From the NCBI GenBank assembly GCA_905221605.1, contig CAJNDS010002141.1:1-47500 (forward strand): a stretch of DNA of 47,500 bases. The letters are read 5' to 3'. Positions within the stretch are counted from its first letter, which is position 1. Each line of letters begins with the position of its first letter. Of the stretch, positions 37,971-46,869 are shown piece after piece. The notes beneath the pieces were generated by a model. The model saw only the letters and a program-made list of their open reading frames with translations. It was not told where the DNA came from and did not search any database. The position numbers and the translations under genes are program-made. This DNA is from Symbiodinium natans (taxonomy: Eukaryota > Sar > Dinophyceae > Suessiales > Symbiodiniaceae).

Positions 37971-38129
37971 TAGTAGGACTGACGGCAAGTCCTGCAGGCC
38001 AGTGAGGTTTAAGGCCCTAAACCAACCCTAAACCCTAAACCCTAAACCCTAAACCCTAAACCCTAAACCCTAAACCCTAAACCCTAAACCCTAAACCCTA
38101 AACCCTAAACCCTAAACCCTAAACCGAAG

Positions 38130-38210
38130 GCGCCGTCCATGTCAGTGGAGAGTGGCTTGGCTGGTCTCCAGGATGCCAAGAGCATGAACGAGCCTTGGCC
38201 TTCCTTTAGG
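38130..38210 (+). CDS. Candidate internal exon (partial)
   Basis: AAG|GCG acceptor directly after a CCCTAAA array; donor-like TTTAGG|GTTTAG at the start of a TTTAGGG array. The frame reads APSMSVESGLAGLQDAKSMN then EPWPSF. Unrecognised. Confidence 0.45.
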
Positions 38211-38297
38211 GTTTAGGGTTTAGGGTTTAGGGTTTGGGGTTTAGGGTTTAGGGTTTAGGGAATAGGGTTTGGGGTTTAGGGTTTAGGGTTTAGGGCT

Positions 38298-38410
38298 TGG
38301 TAGCCCAGTGGTACCCTTTACGCTTTTTGTTTTGTCGGTTATGGTTTCCCTTATACAAAGAGCCAACCCAAAAAAGGGTGCCCTTATCATAATATGGTTA
38401 CTGGGCTACC
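38298..38410 (+). mobile_element. Family A variant between two exon candidates
   Basis: GGTAGCCCAGTGGTACC at the left and GGTTACTGGGCTACC at the right are good inverted ends. The core TTTCCCTTATAC and AAAAAAGGGTGCCC are recognisable. It lies between the candidates at 38130 and 38564, so it would be intronic. Confidence 0.75.
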
Positions 38411-38563
38411 ATGTCTTCTGGCTGGCTCTCAACCTTTCTGGGTTTTTGGCTTGGGGTTGAGGGTTTTAGGGTTTTAGGGTTTTAGGGTTTTGGGGTTTAG
38501 GGTTTAGGGCTTAGGGCTTAGGGCTTAGGGCTAGGGCTTAGGGTTTAGGGTTTAGGGTTTCAG

Positions 38564-38685
38564 AAGTCAGCCAAGGAGCACGTGCTTAAGTGCGCGGTGG
38601 CGGTGCTGGAGAACCCGGCGACCGAAGTGTCTGACATGGAGGAGCCTTGGATCCTGTTCAGGGGGACTTTGCATGTGCCGTGGTG
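38564..38685 (+). CDS. Candidate exon, helical (partial)
   Basis: Acceptor GTTTCAG|AAG after a TTTAGGG array. The frame reads KSAKEHVLKCAVAVLENPAT then EVSDMEEPW. It resembles a HEAT/ARM-type helix pair. The 3' border is unclear (several GT candidates near 38660-38690). Confidence 0.48.
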
Positions 38686-38848
38686 CGCCACCCTGAAACC
38701 CGATGTTTGAGACCCAACGAACTGGAAACCCGAAGTTTTCGAGGCCTGAACCCTAAACCGGTTCAGGGTTTAGGGTTTAGGGTTAAGGGTTTAGGGCTGG
38801 GGGGTTTAGGGCTAGGGGGTTTAGGGCTAGGGTTCAGGGTTTAGGGTA

Positions 38849-39412
38849 AAAGCCATGATGTCCAAAAAGACTCCTGAACCCTGCACCCCTAAAGCTTCAC
38901 CCTACGCCCCCGCCACCCCGAAACACAGCACTCCTACACCAGGCCCAAAAACCAGAAGTCCCCAAAGCCCCTAATTCCTCAAGGCTCAACTTTATGGTTC
39001 AGGGTTTAGGGTTTAATTAGGGTTTAGGGTAAAACCATGATGTCCTGAAGGACCGTGAACACCTGAAACCCTAACTCCCTCCAGCCCGGAAGACCTGAAA
39101 CCGCACAAAACCTGCCACCCAAGTTGACGTGCTCCCATACACCTTACACCCTGAACCCTCGAAGGCACTGAACCCCCAAACCCTAAACCCCCAAATCCCC
39201 AAAACCCAAGGAGCCACCCGAGAAGCTAAACCCCAAATCCCCTAAGCCCCCAAAGCACCACCCAAAGCCCTAAACCCCTAAAACCCAAAGAGCCGCCCGA
39301 CCCCAAATCCTTGCTACAGTAAACTCCAGAAACTTTGAACATGGTTTAAGGATGACTAGAGAGCTGGGATTCCCTTCAGTATACCTTTTGGGGCATGGGA
39401 TAAGGATGTTCG
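38849..39412. other. No gene recognised
   Basis: C-rich sequence with scattered CCCTAAA/CCCCAAA motifs and a near-repeat of the phrase AAACCATGATGTCC at about 38850 and 39030. No supported exon. Confidence 0.4.
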
Positions 39413-39550
39413 AACCCTGAACCCTAAACCCTACACCCTACACCCTAAACCCTAAACCCTAAACCCTAAACCCTAAACCCTAAACCCTAAACCCTAAACC
39501 CTAAACCCTAAACCCTAAACCCTAAACCCTAAACCCCCCCAAAAGCCAAG

Positions 39551-39667
39551 GAGGTCCTCATCACGCTGCGCTCGCTTTTTACATCCCTCACCCCCGACAG
39601 CGTCTCGCTGGTGGCAGCCTCTAAACTGCCAAGTACCTTGGTGTACCTCATGAAGCAGGACCGTGGG
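39551..39667 (+). CDS. Candidate internal exon, HEAT/ARM-like (partial)
   Basis: AAG|GAG acceptor after a CCCTAAA array; donor-like CGTGGG|GTTTAG. The 117-nt frame reads EVLITLRSLFTSLTPDSVSL then VAASKLPSTLVYLMKQDRG. Two amphipathic helices are likely, as in armadillo or HEAT repeats. Among the most convincing exon candidates here. Confidence 0.55.
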
Positions 39668-40041
39668 GTTTAGGGTTTAGGGTTTAGGGTCTAGGGTTTA
39701 GGGTTTAGGGTTTAGGGTTAGGGCAACCATCATTGTGATTGTTCTTCTTCAGACTGTTTTCATTGTTCTTGTTTTTATGACTCGATACCATCATGGCTTT
39801 CAAGTCTAATGGTCATTGCATGTTGCTATCATGAGTATGGTGATGCCTATTTCTAATGGGATCAGATTGATTCTACGCTAGTTTAGGGTTTCGGGTTTAG
39901 GGTTTAGGGTTTAGGGTATAGGGTTTAGGGTTTAGGGTGCATTCACGTGTAGGGTTCGGGCTTCAGTGTGTACAAGGTTTAGTGCTTGGACTTGCTGCTT
40001 CTGGGGATTGATTTGAGGATCAGGCCCCCTAAACCCTAAAC

Positions 40042-40163
40042 CCTAAACCCTAAGCCCTCCTAAACCCTAAGCCTAAAGCTTCTAAGCCCTGAAAGTCCGG
40101 CCCTAGTTGCACCCGAAAACCTAAACCCTCAAGCTTGAAAGTTGCAGGGCCCGGGATCCTAAA
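40042..40163 (+). repeat. 120-bp dispersed duplication, copy 2
   Basis: See copy 1 at 35281-35400. Both precede an exon candidate after a further CCCTAAA array (35488 and 40317). Confidence 0.9.
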
Positions 40164-40316
40164 CCCTATAAACTCTTGATCCCAAAACCCTCAAGCTTAA
40201 ACCCTAAACCCTAAACCCTAAACCCTAAACCCTAAACCCTAAACCCTAAACCCTAAACCCTAAACCCTAAACCCTAGCCCCAACCCTAAATCCTAAACCC
40301 TAAACCCTCCTGCCAG

Positions 40317-40396
40317 GATCAGATTCCCATTGCTTCCGCAGCAGCGGGCGCCGCCGGCAAACTTGCTGGCAGCACAGAGGCGACCGGAGTCTTAGG
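40317..40396 (+). CDS. Candidate internal exon, Ala/Gly-rich (partial)
   Basis: Acceptor CTGCCAG|GAT after a CCCTAAA array; TTTAGGG array directly downstream. The frame reads QIPIASAAAGAAGKLAGSTE then ATG. Unrecognised. Confidence 0.42.
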
Positions 40397-40521
40397 GTTT
40401 AGGGTTTGGGGTTTAGGGTTTAGGGTCTACGGTCTAGGCTTTAGCGCTGGATCGTCCAACAAAGCTTATCTACGGAATGCTCCTTGGGTCATTTCGGGTT
40501 TCTTCGTGATTTTGGTGTCAG

Positions 40522-40651
40522 GAGGCTCTTCCTTGAAGATGCCGTTGTGGAAGATTGTGTTCGGTTGCGTAGGGCTCAGGCTTGTCCTAGACCTACACGA
40601 TTCAAATCAAAGTTGGCTGCACGTCGCAAGTTTCTGCGAGACTGCGAGAGG
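40522..40651 (+). CDS. Candidate internal exon, Arg-rich (partial)
   Basis: Acceptor GGTGTCAG|GAG and donor GAGAGG|GTTTCA bracket 130 nt. One frame reads RRLFLEDAVVEDCVRLRRAQ then a basic stretch ending RKFLRDCER. A second frame gives a 64-aa ATG ORF (40506-40700) with a less natural, hydrophobic composition, so I prefer the first. Unrecognised. Confidence 0.42.
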
Positions 40652-40911
40652 GTTTCAGTCTAGGATGTGGTGTGTGTCCCTCATTGTCCATGTACCCTAA
40701 ACCCTAAACCCTAAACCCTAAACCCGAAACCCCTAAACTGTATATACTTGGGCCTTAGAGCCACTGAATCGGAAATCCTTCAAGGCCCAATTACAGAGTA
40801 TGCTCAAATAGAGTTATATGTAGGATAACTCCAATTCGTGTCCTTTTCTAAGGCACGTATAAGTCTATGTACTATCTACTTCCAAAGTCCCCCCCCGTCC
40901 CTCCAAGTTTG

Positions 40912-40990
40912 GCTTGGCAGGCCAGGGGTACCCTCTACCCATTTTTTGGTTCAAGGTTCCTTTATAAGTAAGCAACCCCAAAAAGGGTGA
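40912..40990 (+). mobile_element. Diverged family A fragment ending in a TTTAGGG array
   Basis: GGTACCCTCTACCCATTTTT and GGTTCCTTTATAAGTAAG match family A order. The right end is lost at the TTTAGGG array beginning 40994. Confidence 0.5.
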
Positions 40991-41133
40991 AAAAGGGTTT
41001 AGGGTTTAGGGTTTAGGGTTTAGGACTAGCAGGTTGGGTATGGGTTAGAAAAAGAAGAGACAGCTTCTTTCACGGAGCATTTCAGAGTGTAAACGTGCAT
41101 TCTTTGGTCCTGGAGACCCAGACCCCATGGCCC

Positions 41134-41264
41134 TACTTGGAGGTTCATGGCTTATAACCCTACTTATGAGTGGGATAACCCCTATAAGGCCCTTTAGGGG
41201 TATTATAAGCAGGGTTATAAGTACAGTTATATTTGGTTCGTAAGTACCATGAACCTTCAAGTAC
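41134..41264. mobile_element. Family C inverted-repeat element
   Basis: TACTTGGAGGTTCATGG at the left and CCATGAACCTTCAAGTA at the right are 17-bp inverted repeats with one mismatch. The core GGCTTATAACCCTACTTATG...AGGGTTATAAGTAC is itself palindromic, so the whole element can fold. Confidence 0.75.
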
Positions 41265-41354
41265 TCACTGTGGCAGCGAACCCTCAACCCTCAACCCTCA
41301 ACCCTCAACCCTAAACCCTAAACCCTCAACCCTCAACCCTCAACCCTCAAACCG

Positions 41355-41522
41355 AACCTTGTTGAGGCTGTCAAGGTCCCTGCCTGCAAGCCACGACATG
41401 GACCCTTAACTACGACACCTGTTTTGCGGATACCTGTTGTGCTGGATGAAGATTTGGGTATCCCCCAAGAACGGAACTATTCTAAAGCCCCAAGCCCACA
41501 TAAAGGAACGGTCCTAGGTAGC
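41355..41522 (+). CDS. Candidate exon or gene fragment split by a telomere-like insertion
   Basis: A long open plus-strand frame reads NLVEAVKVPACKPRHGPLTT then VLRIPVVLDEDLGIPQ and ERNYSKAPSPHKGTVLG. It ends where a 48-bp CCCTAAA array begins (41523), and the last 24 bases recur just after the array. Unrecognised; the start border is not defined. Confidence 0.35.
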
Positions 41523-41594
41523 CCTAAACTTTAAACTTTAAACCCTAAACCCTGAACCCTAAACCCTAAGCATAAAGGAACGGTCCTAGGTAGC
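41499..41594. repeat. 24-bp direct repeats flanking a 48-bp CCCTAAA array
   Basis: CATAAAGGAACGGTCCTAGG followed by TAGC occurs at 41499-41522 and again at 41571-41594, exactly. The array fills the gap (41523-41570). This looks like an array inserted with duplication of its target. Confidence 0.92.
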
Positions 41595-41737
41595 TTGCAC
41601 CAAAAAACCCTGTTGACAAGAGGCCTCCGCGTCGCTCCTCCGTGCAGGTGGCTTGGATGAGGCTGGGCGTAGGCTGTTAGGGTTTAGGGTTTAGGGTTTA
41701 AGGGTTTAGGGTTTAGGGTTTAGGGTTTCGGGTTTAG

Positions 41738-42249
41738 GTGGTAGCTTCTCTTTGGGCCCGGAGCCCTTTGGCCATCCTATGCCGTGTGACTGCTCAAACC
41801 CTCAGCCCTGACAAAGCCAACAGCCATCGGTTTAGGGTTTAGGGTTTATAGGGTTTGGGGTTTCGGGTTTCGGGTTTAGGGTTTAGGGTGCACATCATGG
41901 GGGGGTGATAGCAACATAGTGGATTCTCGTAGTTGTATCTTTGTACGTTTGTTTTCCGAATGTTGCAGTTATTCTGATCATTTCGGTCGCTTAGGTGGGG
42001 GGGGGGGTCTGTCTGTCACAGTCTAGAGTCCAGTTTTGAGGTTTCTTCCTTTCTTCCGCGCATATTTCGGGGACAGGTTTTGTAAGGTTTTGGGTTTTAG
42101 AACCGCCCCCCTCCCCCCCACCCCCCCCCCACCCTGAAACCGAAACCCTGAACCCCGTGGTCGACGTCGTGTAGGCACACATTTGTGAAGAGTCATCTTC
42201 CCAGCTGCAAGGTGCTACAACGAACCCCCCTCCCTAAGAACCCTGTAAC
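41738..42249. other. No gene recognised
   Basis: A TTTAGGG array at about 41830-41890, poly-G near 41998 and a C-rich run near 42105-42132. No supported exon. Confidence 0.4.
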
Positions 42250-42362
42250 CTAGGATGCCCAGTAGTACCCTTATTCCCTTTTTGGGGGGTTTAGGTTCCC
42301 TTATAAACCCCTTTAAGCAAAAAAGGGCACCCTTTTTAAGCCAAGGTTACTGGGCAGCCTAG
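42250..42362 (+). mobile_element. Family A dispersed element, upstream of the ankyrin gene
   Basis: CTAGGATGCCCAGTAGTACC and GGTTACTGGGCAGCCTAG are the ends; complete 113-bp copy. It ends 26 bp before the first ATG of the ankyrin ORF. Confidence 0.88.
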
Positions 42363-42387
42363 TAACTTAACATCCTCTGTACTTCTT

Positions 42388-43641
42388 TTGGCAAGCCCTG
42401 TACACACTCACCGGGTACTTCGGGCCCGTAAGTTGCACGCCTTGGAGAGCAGTCGGGCTAGATGCCTCTACTCAATTTTTGCACGCCCCCCACAAACCCT
42501 CCAGAGCCTGAAACCCATAAGTGTTGAGTGCTGGCATGCAAAGCCGCAAGTCTCAAGACAACAGCTGCCCGCGGCCATGCTTAGCATCCAGAATCTGAAC
42601 GGGGAAGATGTGGCAATCTTGCCTCCAGACCAGATCGAACAGCTGATGCAGACAAACGAGGGCCTCATAGGAGGCATTGAGCGGTTGTTGGCAGCAAAAA
42701 TGGGTCAGTCACGCTTCCGGCTAAAGCTTGTCAGCCAAGGCCAAGGACAGATATTGAACCATGACGCGGACTTGCAGCTGCCACTCGTAGTGCATGTTGT
42801 CGTCAGCAGCTTTTGCCCAGCCAATGCCAGCAAGATTCAAGAACTGATTGCCGCTGCCAGTTACAGGAATGATATCAGCGTTGTCGAAGCCTTGCTTCGG
42901 GAACCCCACGATCCCAATCCGACAGACGTGCTGGGGAGGACCCCTCTCTTCCACGCCTCAGATCAAGGCCGCGTCGAAGTGGTGCGTTTGCTCCTGGATG
43001 CAGATGCGGACAAGGACAAGGCTGCAGACGACGGCGAGACCCCTCTCTGGATCGGGTCAACAAAAGGCCACCTCGAAGTGGTGCGTTTGCTGCTGGATGC
43101 AGGTGCAGACAAGGAGAAGGCCGCACACTGCGGCCTGACCCCTCTCTGGATGGCGTCACAGGAAGGCCACCTCGAAGTGGTGCGTTTGCTGATGAATAGA
43201 GGTGCAGACCATCACAAGGCCTCAGACGGCGGCGAGACGCGTCTTGGCCACCTCGAAATTGCGCGTTTGCTGGTGGATGCAGGTGCAGACAGGGACACAG
43301 CCAAAGACGGCGGCGACACCCCTCTCTGGATCGCGGCAAAAGAAGGCCACCTCGAAGTGGTGCGTTTGCTGGTGGATGCAGGTGCAGACAAGGACAAGGC
43401 CACACACCACGGCGACACCCCTCTCTGGATCGCGGCAAAAGAAGGCCACCTCGAAGTGGTGCGTTTGCTGGTGGATGCAGGCGCAGACCTGGACGCGGCC
43501 AACGACGACGGCGACACCCCTCTCTGGATCGCGGCAAAAGAAGGCCACCTCGAAGTGGTGCGTTTGCTGGTGGATGCAGGTGCAGACAAGGACAAGGCCA
43601 CACACCACGGCGCGACCCCTCTCAGCATCGCGTCGCAGTAA
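42388..43641 (+). CDS. Ankyrin-repeat protein with N-terminal ubiquitin-like region (truncated by a stop)
   Basis: A single intronless ORF of 417 codons. Met64 (42577-42579, GCGGCCATGC) is a more likely start: from there MLSIQNLNGEDVAILPPDQI, then SRFRLKLV and LQLPLVV resemble the ubiquitin-like domain often placed before ankyrin repeats in dinoflagellate proteins. About eight 33-residue ankyrin repeats follow from residue about 150 (pattern GHLEVVRLLVDAGADKDKA...TPLWIAAKE). The fourth has lost about eight residues (GGETRLGHLEI). The last four are nearly identical 99-bp units, pointing to recent tandem duplication or gene conversion. The TAA at 43639-43641 replaces the Glu codon of the consensus; an ankyrin-like frame continues to TGA at 43732-43734. 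Ankyrin repeats bind proteins; the partner is unknown. It lies between two family A copies. Confidence 0.88.
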   Translation: MASPVHTHRVLRARKLHALESSRARCLYSIFARPPQTLQSLKPISVECWHAKPQVSRQQLPAAMLSIQNLNGEDVAILPPDQIEQLMQTNEGLIGGIERLLAAKMGQSRFRLKLVSQGQGQILNHDADLQLPLVVHVVVSSFCPANASKIQELIAAASYRNDISVVEALLREPHDPNPTDVLGRTPLFHASDQGRVEVVRLLLDADADKDKAADDGETPLWIGSTKGHLEVVRLLLDAGADKEKAAHCGLTPLWMASQEGHLEVVRLLMNRGADHHKASDGGETRLGHLEIARLLVDAGADRDTAKDGGDTPLWIAAKEGHLEVVRLLVDAGADKDKATHHGDTPLWIAAKEGHLEVVRLLVDAGADLDAANDDGDTPLWIAAKEGHLEVVRLLVDAGADKDKATHHGATPLSIASQ

Positions 43642-43734
43642 GGCCACCTCGACGTGGTGCATCTGCTGGTGGATGCAGGTGCAGGCAAGGAGAAGACCAC
43701 AGCCGGCCCAAAGAGGCCAAAGACCTCGGCTTGA
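43642..43734 (+). pseudogene. In-frame ankyrin remnant after the stop
   Basis: Thirty codons in the same frame encode a further half repeat (GHLDVVHLLVDAGAG) and a basic tail before TGA. This is the lost end of the ankyrin protein unless the TAA is read through or is a sequencing error. Confidence 0.8.
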
Positions 43735-43768
43735 CTTCTGTCAGTGCCACCTCCAAGAATAAGTGTTC

Positions 43769-43884
43769 CTAGGATGCCCAGTAGTACCCTTATATTCCCT
43801 TTTTGGTAGGTTTAGGTTCCCTTGTAAACCCCTTTAAGCAAAAAAGGGCACCCTTTTTCATCCTAGGTTACTGGGCAACCTAGG
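43769..43884 (+). mobile_element. Family A dispersed element, downstream of the ankyrin gene
   Basis: Complete copy in the same orientation as the upstream one and almost identical to 46029-46142 (both share TTTTTGGTAGGTTTAGGTTC). Confidence 0.88.
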
Positions 43885-45052
43885 TTCCTAACAGATGCCA
43901 ACAGACGCCTCAAAAGAAAGCTGCCAGCGCGCTGATTTGAGAAAGAGCGTCAGGTTTGGGGTTCCGCAGCTACCAGCTTGTTAGGGTTTAGGGTTCGGGT
44001 TTAGGGTTTAGGGCTTAGGGCTTAGGGTTTAGGGTTTAGGGTTTAGGCTTTAGGCTTTAGGGTTTAGGGTCTAGCCCTCACACACCCACACTCTCTTTTT
44101 CTCTCACACGACCGTGGCGATACCTCCCATGGCGCAAGGAACAAGCACATTTGGAAAGAATTAACATGCCTAAACCGTTCACCCTAAACCCCTAAACCCT
44201 AAACCCCTAAAACCTAAACCCTAAACCCTAAACCCTACTGTAACTTTAGATCCTTAGCCTTTTTGGATTTATCGGGTTTCTTAACAAGGCAGCGAACAAC
44301 TCAATTTGTAGCTACCCTGCTAAGTGCAGCCAAGTTACGAGGCTCCGTTCCTTGAGCAGGGTGAAACCCCTAAGACGAAGTACTTTCTCTGCTACATGAT
44401 GGCGTTCGACGAAGCTTGAATCCCAACCAGCCCAGCGTGGATTGACACATCGCCTGACTACGATCTCAACGCCTCAAGCCGTATAAACTCTGACTTTAGA
44501 ACCCCTAGAAACCCCTAGAAACCCGTAGAAAATGTGGAAGCTAGCCAGAAATGCCAGACCCCCTATGGAATCTCTAGACCCTCTCAGCTCTGAGGGTAGT
44601 AACATAGTCCTGTAATTCTGAAGTGTGGGCCCTTGTGGTTAGACTGTATACCAGTCCATAAAAGGGGTCCCCACTTAAGGTCCCATTTGAAGGGACCATG
44701 AAACTACCCCTGGACACCCTAAACTCTAAGCCCTGAACCCGAAACCCTAGACCCTAACCTTCTGTCAGGGGTCTCATGTAAGGTCCCGTATGAAGGGACC
44801 ATGAAATGAAACTACCCTTGATTTTTGGGTGTTCCAGATAAACGAAAAAACCTAAACCCCCTACTAAGCCCTAAGGGAACTACCCATTAGTCCCCCATGA
44901 AGGGGCCATAGGGTTTAGGGTTTAGGGTTTAGGGTTTAGGGTTTAGGGTTTAGGGTTAGGGTTTAGGGTTTAGGGTTTAGGGTTTAGGGTTTAGGGTCTA
45001 GGGTCTAGGGTCTTGGGTCTAGGGTCTAGGGCTTGGCTGTCCTCTGAACCAG
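43885..45052. repeat. Arrays and a small local repeat, 43.9-45.0 kb
   Basis: TTTAGGG arrays at 43982-44073 and 44907-45033, a CCCTAAA array at 44178-44236, and two copies of a 55-60 bp phrase containing GAAGGGACCATGAAA (about 44650-44708 and 44763-44822), with a third partial near 44890. Apart from 44330-44419 no coding segment is supported. Confidence 0.7.
44330..44419 (+). CDS. Candidate terminal exon (partial)
   Basis: Acceptor TAAGTGCAG|CCA; 30 codons in frame ending TGA at 44417-44419, reading PSYEAPFLEQGETPKTKYFL then CYMMAFDEA. Natural composition and a clean stop suggest the 3' end of a gene. Unrecognised. Confidence 0.45.
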   Translation, partial: PSYEAPFLEQGETPKTKYFLCYMMAFDEA

Positions 45053-45100
45053 GTGTTGGCCCTGATGGAACGCCACTCCACCCATGGAGGCGTGCGGTGG
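45053..45100 (+). CDS. Candidate armadillo-type exon (partial)
   Basis: Acceptor TGAACCAG|GTG and donor GCGGTGG|GTGTGG bracket 48 nt, 16 codons: VLALMERHSTHGGVRW. The pattern (V-x-x-M-x-x-H) resembles one helix of the armadillo repeats common in dinoflagellates and ciliates. Together with 45785 and 47041 it suggests one armadillo-repeat gene on the plus strand. Confidence 0.45.
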
Positions 45101-45117
45101 GTGTGGGGGGGATGGCG

Positions 45118-45765
45118 GGTTTAGGGTTTAGGGTTTAGGGTTTAGGGTTTAGGGTTTAGGGTTTAGGGTTTAGGGTTTAGGGTTTAGGGTTTAGGGTTAG
45201 TGGTTTAATTAGGGTTTAGGGTTTATGGTTAATTAGGGTTTAGGGTTTAGGGTTTAGGGCGGTTGACTCAGCCGGCCTGTTCAGGACCACAGGCGAGCCA
45301 CGCCCGCCCTCCCCCTTGACCCTAGCCAAACCTCCAAAACCTAAACCCCCCCCAAGCCCCTAGTTCTAAACCCTGAACACCTGCAGCCCGACAGCCCTAA
45401 ACCCTAAAGCCTCAACCCCAACCTCCCCTAGCCCTATATAGAATCCCCAAAACCTAAACCCTACAGACCCTGGGCCATAAACCCCCCCTAACAGCCCTAC
45501 AAGCTTAACCCTACAAACCCCAAACCCAAACCTACCAAAACCCTCCAATTCAAACTAGAATGCTAAAACCAACCAAATTCACAAGATTTCCCAAAAGCCC
45601 TTGAACCCTAAAACCTAAACCCTATAAGCCCTAAGCCAAGCCCCACCAGTTTCCCCAAAGGCACCCTAAACCCTGAACCCCAAACCCTAAACCCTAAACC
45701 CTAAACTCTAAACCCTAAACCCTAAACCCTAAACCCTAAACCCTAAACCCTAAACCCTAAACCCA
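45118..45765. repeat. TTTAGGG array, C-rich spacer, CCCTAAA array
   Basis: TTTAGGG at 45118-45260 and CCCTAAA at 45662-45765, with C-rich degenerate CCCTAAA/CCCCAAA sequence between. A possible exon at about 45265-45330 has no convincing frame. Confidence 0.8.
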
Positions 45766-45784
45766 CCCGATGTCCCCGCAAAAG

Positions 45785-45867
45785 GCGTACAGAACTTGGG
45801 CCTCTTGCTCCTGGCGTCGCTTCTCAAGGATGCCAATGTCGTTCGCCAGGCGGGGGGGAAGCTTAGG
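45785..45867 (+). CDS. Candidate armadillo-type exon (partial)
   Basis: AAAAG|GCG acceptor after a CCCTAAA array, TTTAGGG array after CTTAGG. The frame reads GVQNLGLLLLASLLKDANVV then RQAGGK. VQ-x-x-GL-x-x-L and the closing AGG are typical of an armadillo repeat. Confidence 0.5.
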
Positions 45868-46028
45868 GTTTAGGGTTTAGGGTTTGGGGTTTGGGGTTTA
45901 GGGTTTGGGGTTTGGGGTTTAGGGATTAGGCACAAAAGTTGCCCACAGGGCCTTAAGTTTTCTTGCGCAACATGGGTCTTTGTGGCGAAATCCAAAAACC
46001 CTAAAACAACAGTTCTCAAGAGCCTTCA
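45868..46028. repeat. TTTAGGG/TTTGGGG array and short spacer
   Basis: Array at 45868-45926; the rest is unrecognised. Confidence 0.8.
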
Positions 46029-46142
46029 CTAGGATGCCCAGTAGTACTCTTATTCCCTTTTTGGTAGGTTTAGGTTCCCTTGTAAACCCCTTTAAGCAAA
46101 AAAGGGGCACCCTTTTTCATCCTAGGTTACTGGGCAACCTAG
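46029..46142 (+). mobile_element. Family A dispersed element
   Basis: Complete 114-bp copy, CTAGGATGCCCAGTAGTACT to GGTTACTGGGCAACCTAG, nearly identical to the 43769 copy. Confidence 0.88.
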
Positions 46143-46225
46143 TTAAAGTTGTTTGAGAACCCCAGTCTTTTAGCCCGTCACGTCCGGGATTTCATGCCTC
46201 GCCTTTTTGGGAGAGGGTTTAGCTG

Positions 46226-46282
46226 GTTTAGGGTTTTAGGGTTTTAGGGTTTAGGGTTTAGGGTTTAGGGTTTAGGGTTTGG
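46226..46282. repeat. TTTAGGG array
   Basis: Includes TTTTAGGG variants at its left edge. Confidence 0.85.
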
Positions 46283-46322
46283 CTCTCTTGGGCTTGAGGT
46301 TCTTGTTTCTGTCGCATGCCAG

Positions 46323-46404
46323 ACGAGCTGCTTGAGTTGCAAAAAGCGGTCATTTCCTCGTCAGAAGACCCCCATGCAATCAGCCATTTGTGGTTTCTCA
46401 TCCT
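46323..46404 (+). CDS. Candidate internal exon (partial)
   Basis: Acceptor CGCATGCCAG|ACG and donor CATCCT|GTAACC bracket 82 nt. The frame reads ELLELQKAVISSSEDPHAIS then HLWFLIL. A convincing protein-like segment; family not recognised. Confidence 0.5.
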
Positions 46405-46869
46405 GTAACCAGCTCCAGTTTCAGGTGGCCCTGTTCTGTCCCCCCTCAGCTAAGTGGGCCCTTGGGATATTTCATATTTACACTTATTGGGTTTAAGAGG
46501 ATCCTATTTAGGAATATTTTTCAGAGGGTTTAAAAGCCTACCTAGTCAGAAACTGCTTACAGCTGAAGGTAGCAAGCCCTGTAATCTTCATGGTTTCGTC
46601 TTGAGAACCCAAGCCTAGCCCCCTAGGGCGTTGGTCCTGGAACTTTGACCATCTGGCGGCTGAAGGTTTTTGAGGGTTGAGCGTTTAGGGTGCAGGAATT
46701 CCTTCACCCTGGTCCCTGCTTTTGGAGGTACCAAAGTGAACCCAACACCCCTGAATGAAGGAACATGCGTTGAATTCTAGAATTCCCCCCAATACGAATT
46801 ACAAAAACCCTTAGCAAAGGGCTATTGCGCTCTCCGGGAACCAAAATCATTGAGGGGAGTGAACAAATC
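46405..46869. other. No gene recognised
   Basis: Unique sequence without arrays or supported exons. Confidence 0.4.

Larger units (their letters stand above)
38029..41737. repeat. Telomere-like arrays, cluster 38.0-41.7 kb
   Basis: CCCTAAA-type: 38029-38125, 39170-39300 (degenerate), 39413-39535, 40026-40050, 40195-40308, 40693-40733, 41280-41350 (CAACCCT variant) and 41523-41570. TTTAGGG-type: 38211-38297, 38455-38560, 38762-38848, 39000-39030, 39668-39723, 39884-39938, 40397-40432, 40994-41024 and 41678-41737. The stretch 39724-39883 is AT-rich unique sequence with no recognised gene. Confidence 0.85.

Noticed and set aside
42541-42580. Relict dinoflagellate spliced leader upstream of the ankyrin start (GTCTCAAG)
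   Set aside because: Only seven or eight bases resemble the end of the leader, too few to separate from chance.
42468-43762. Other-frame and minus-strand ORFs over the ankyrin gene, including one of 242 codons
   Set aside because: They follow the 99-bp repeat in the wrong frame; only the plus-strand 42388 frame gives the ankyrin consensus.
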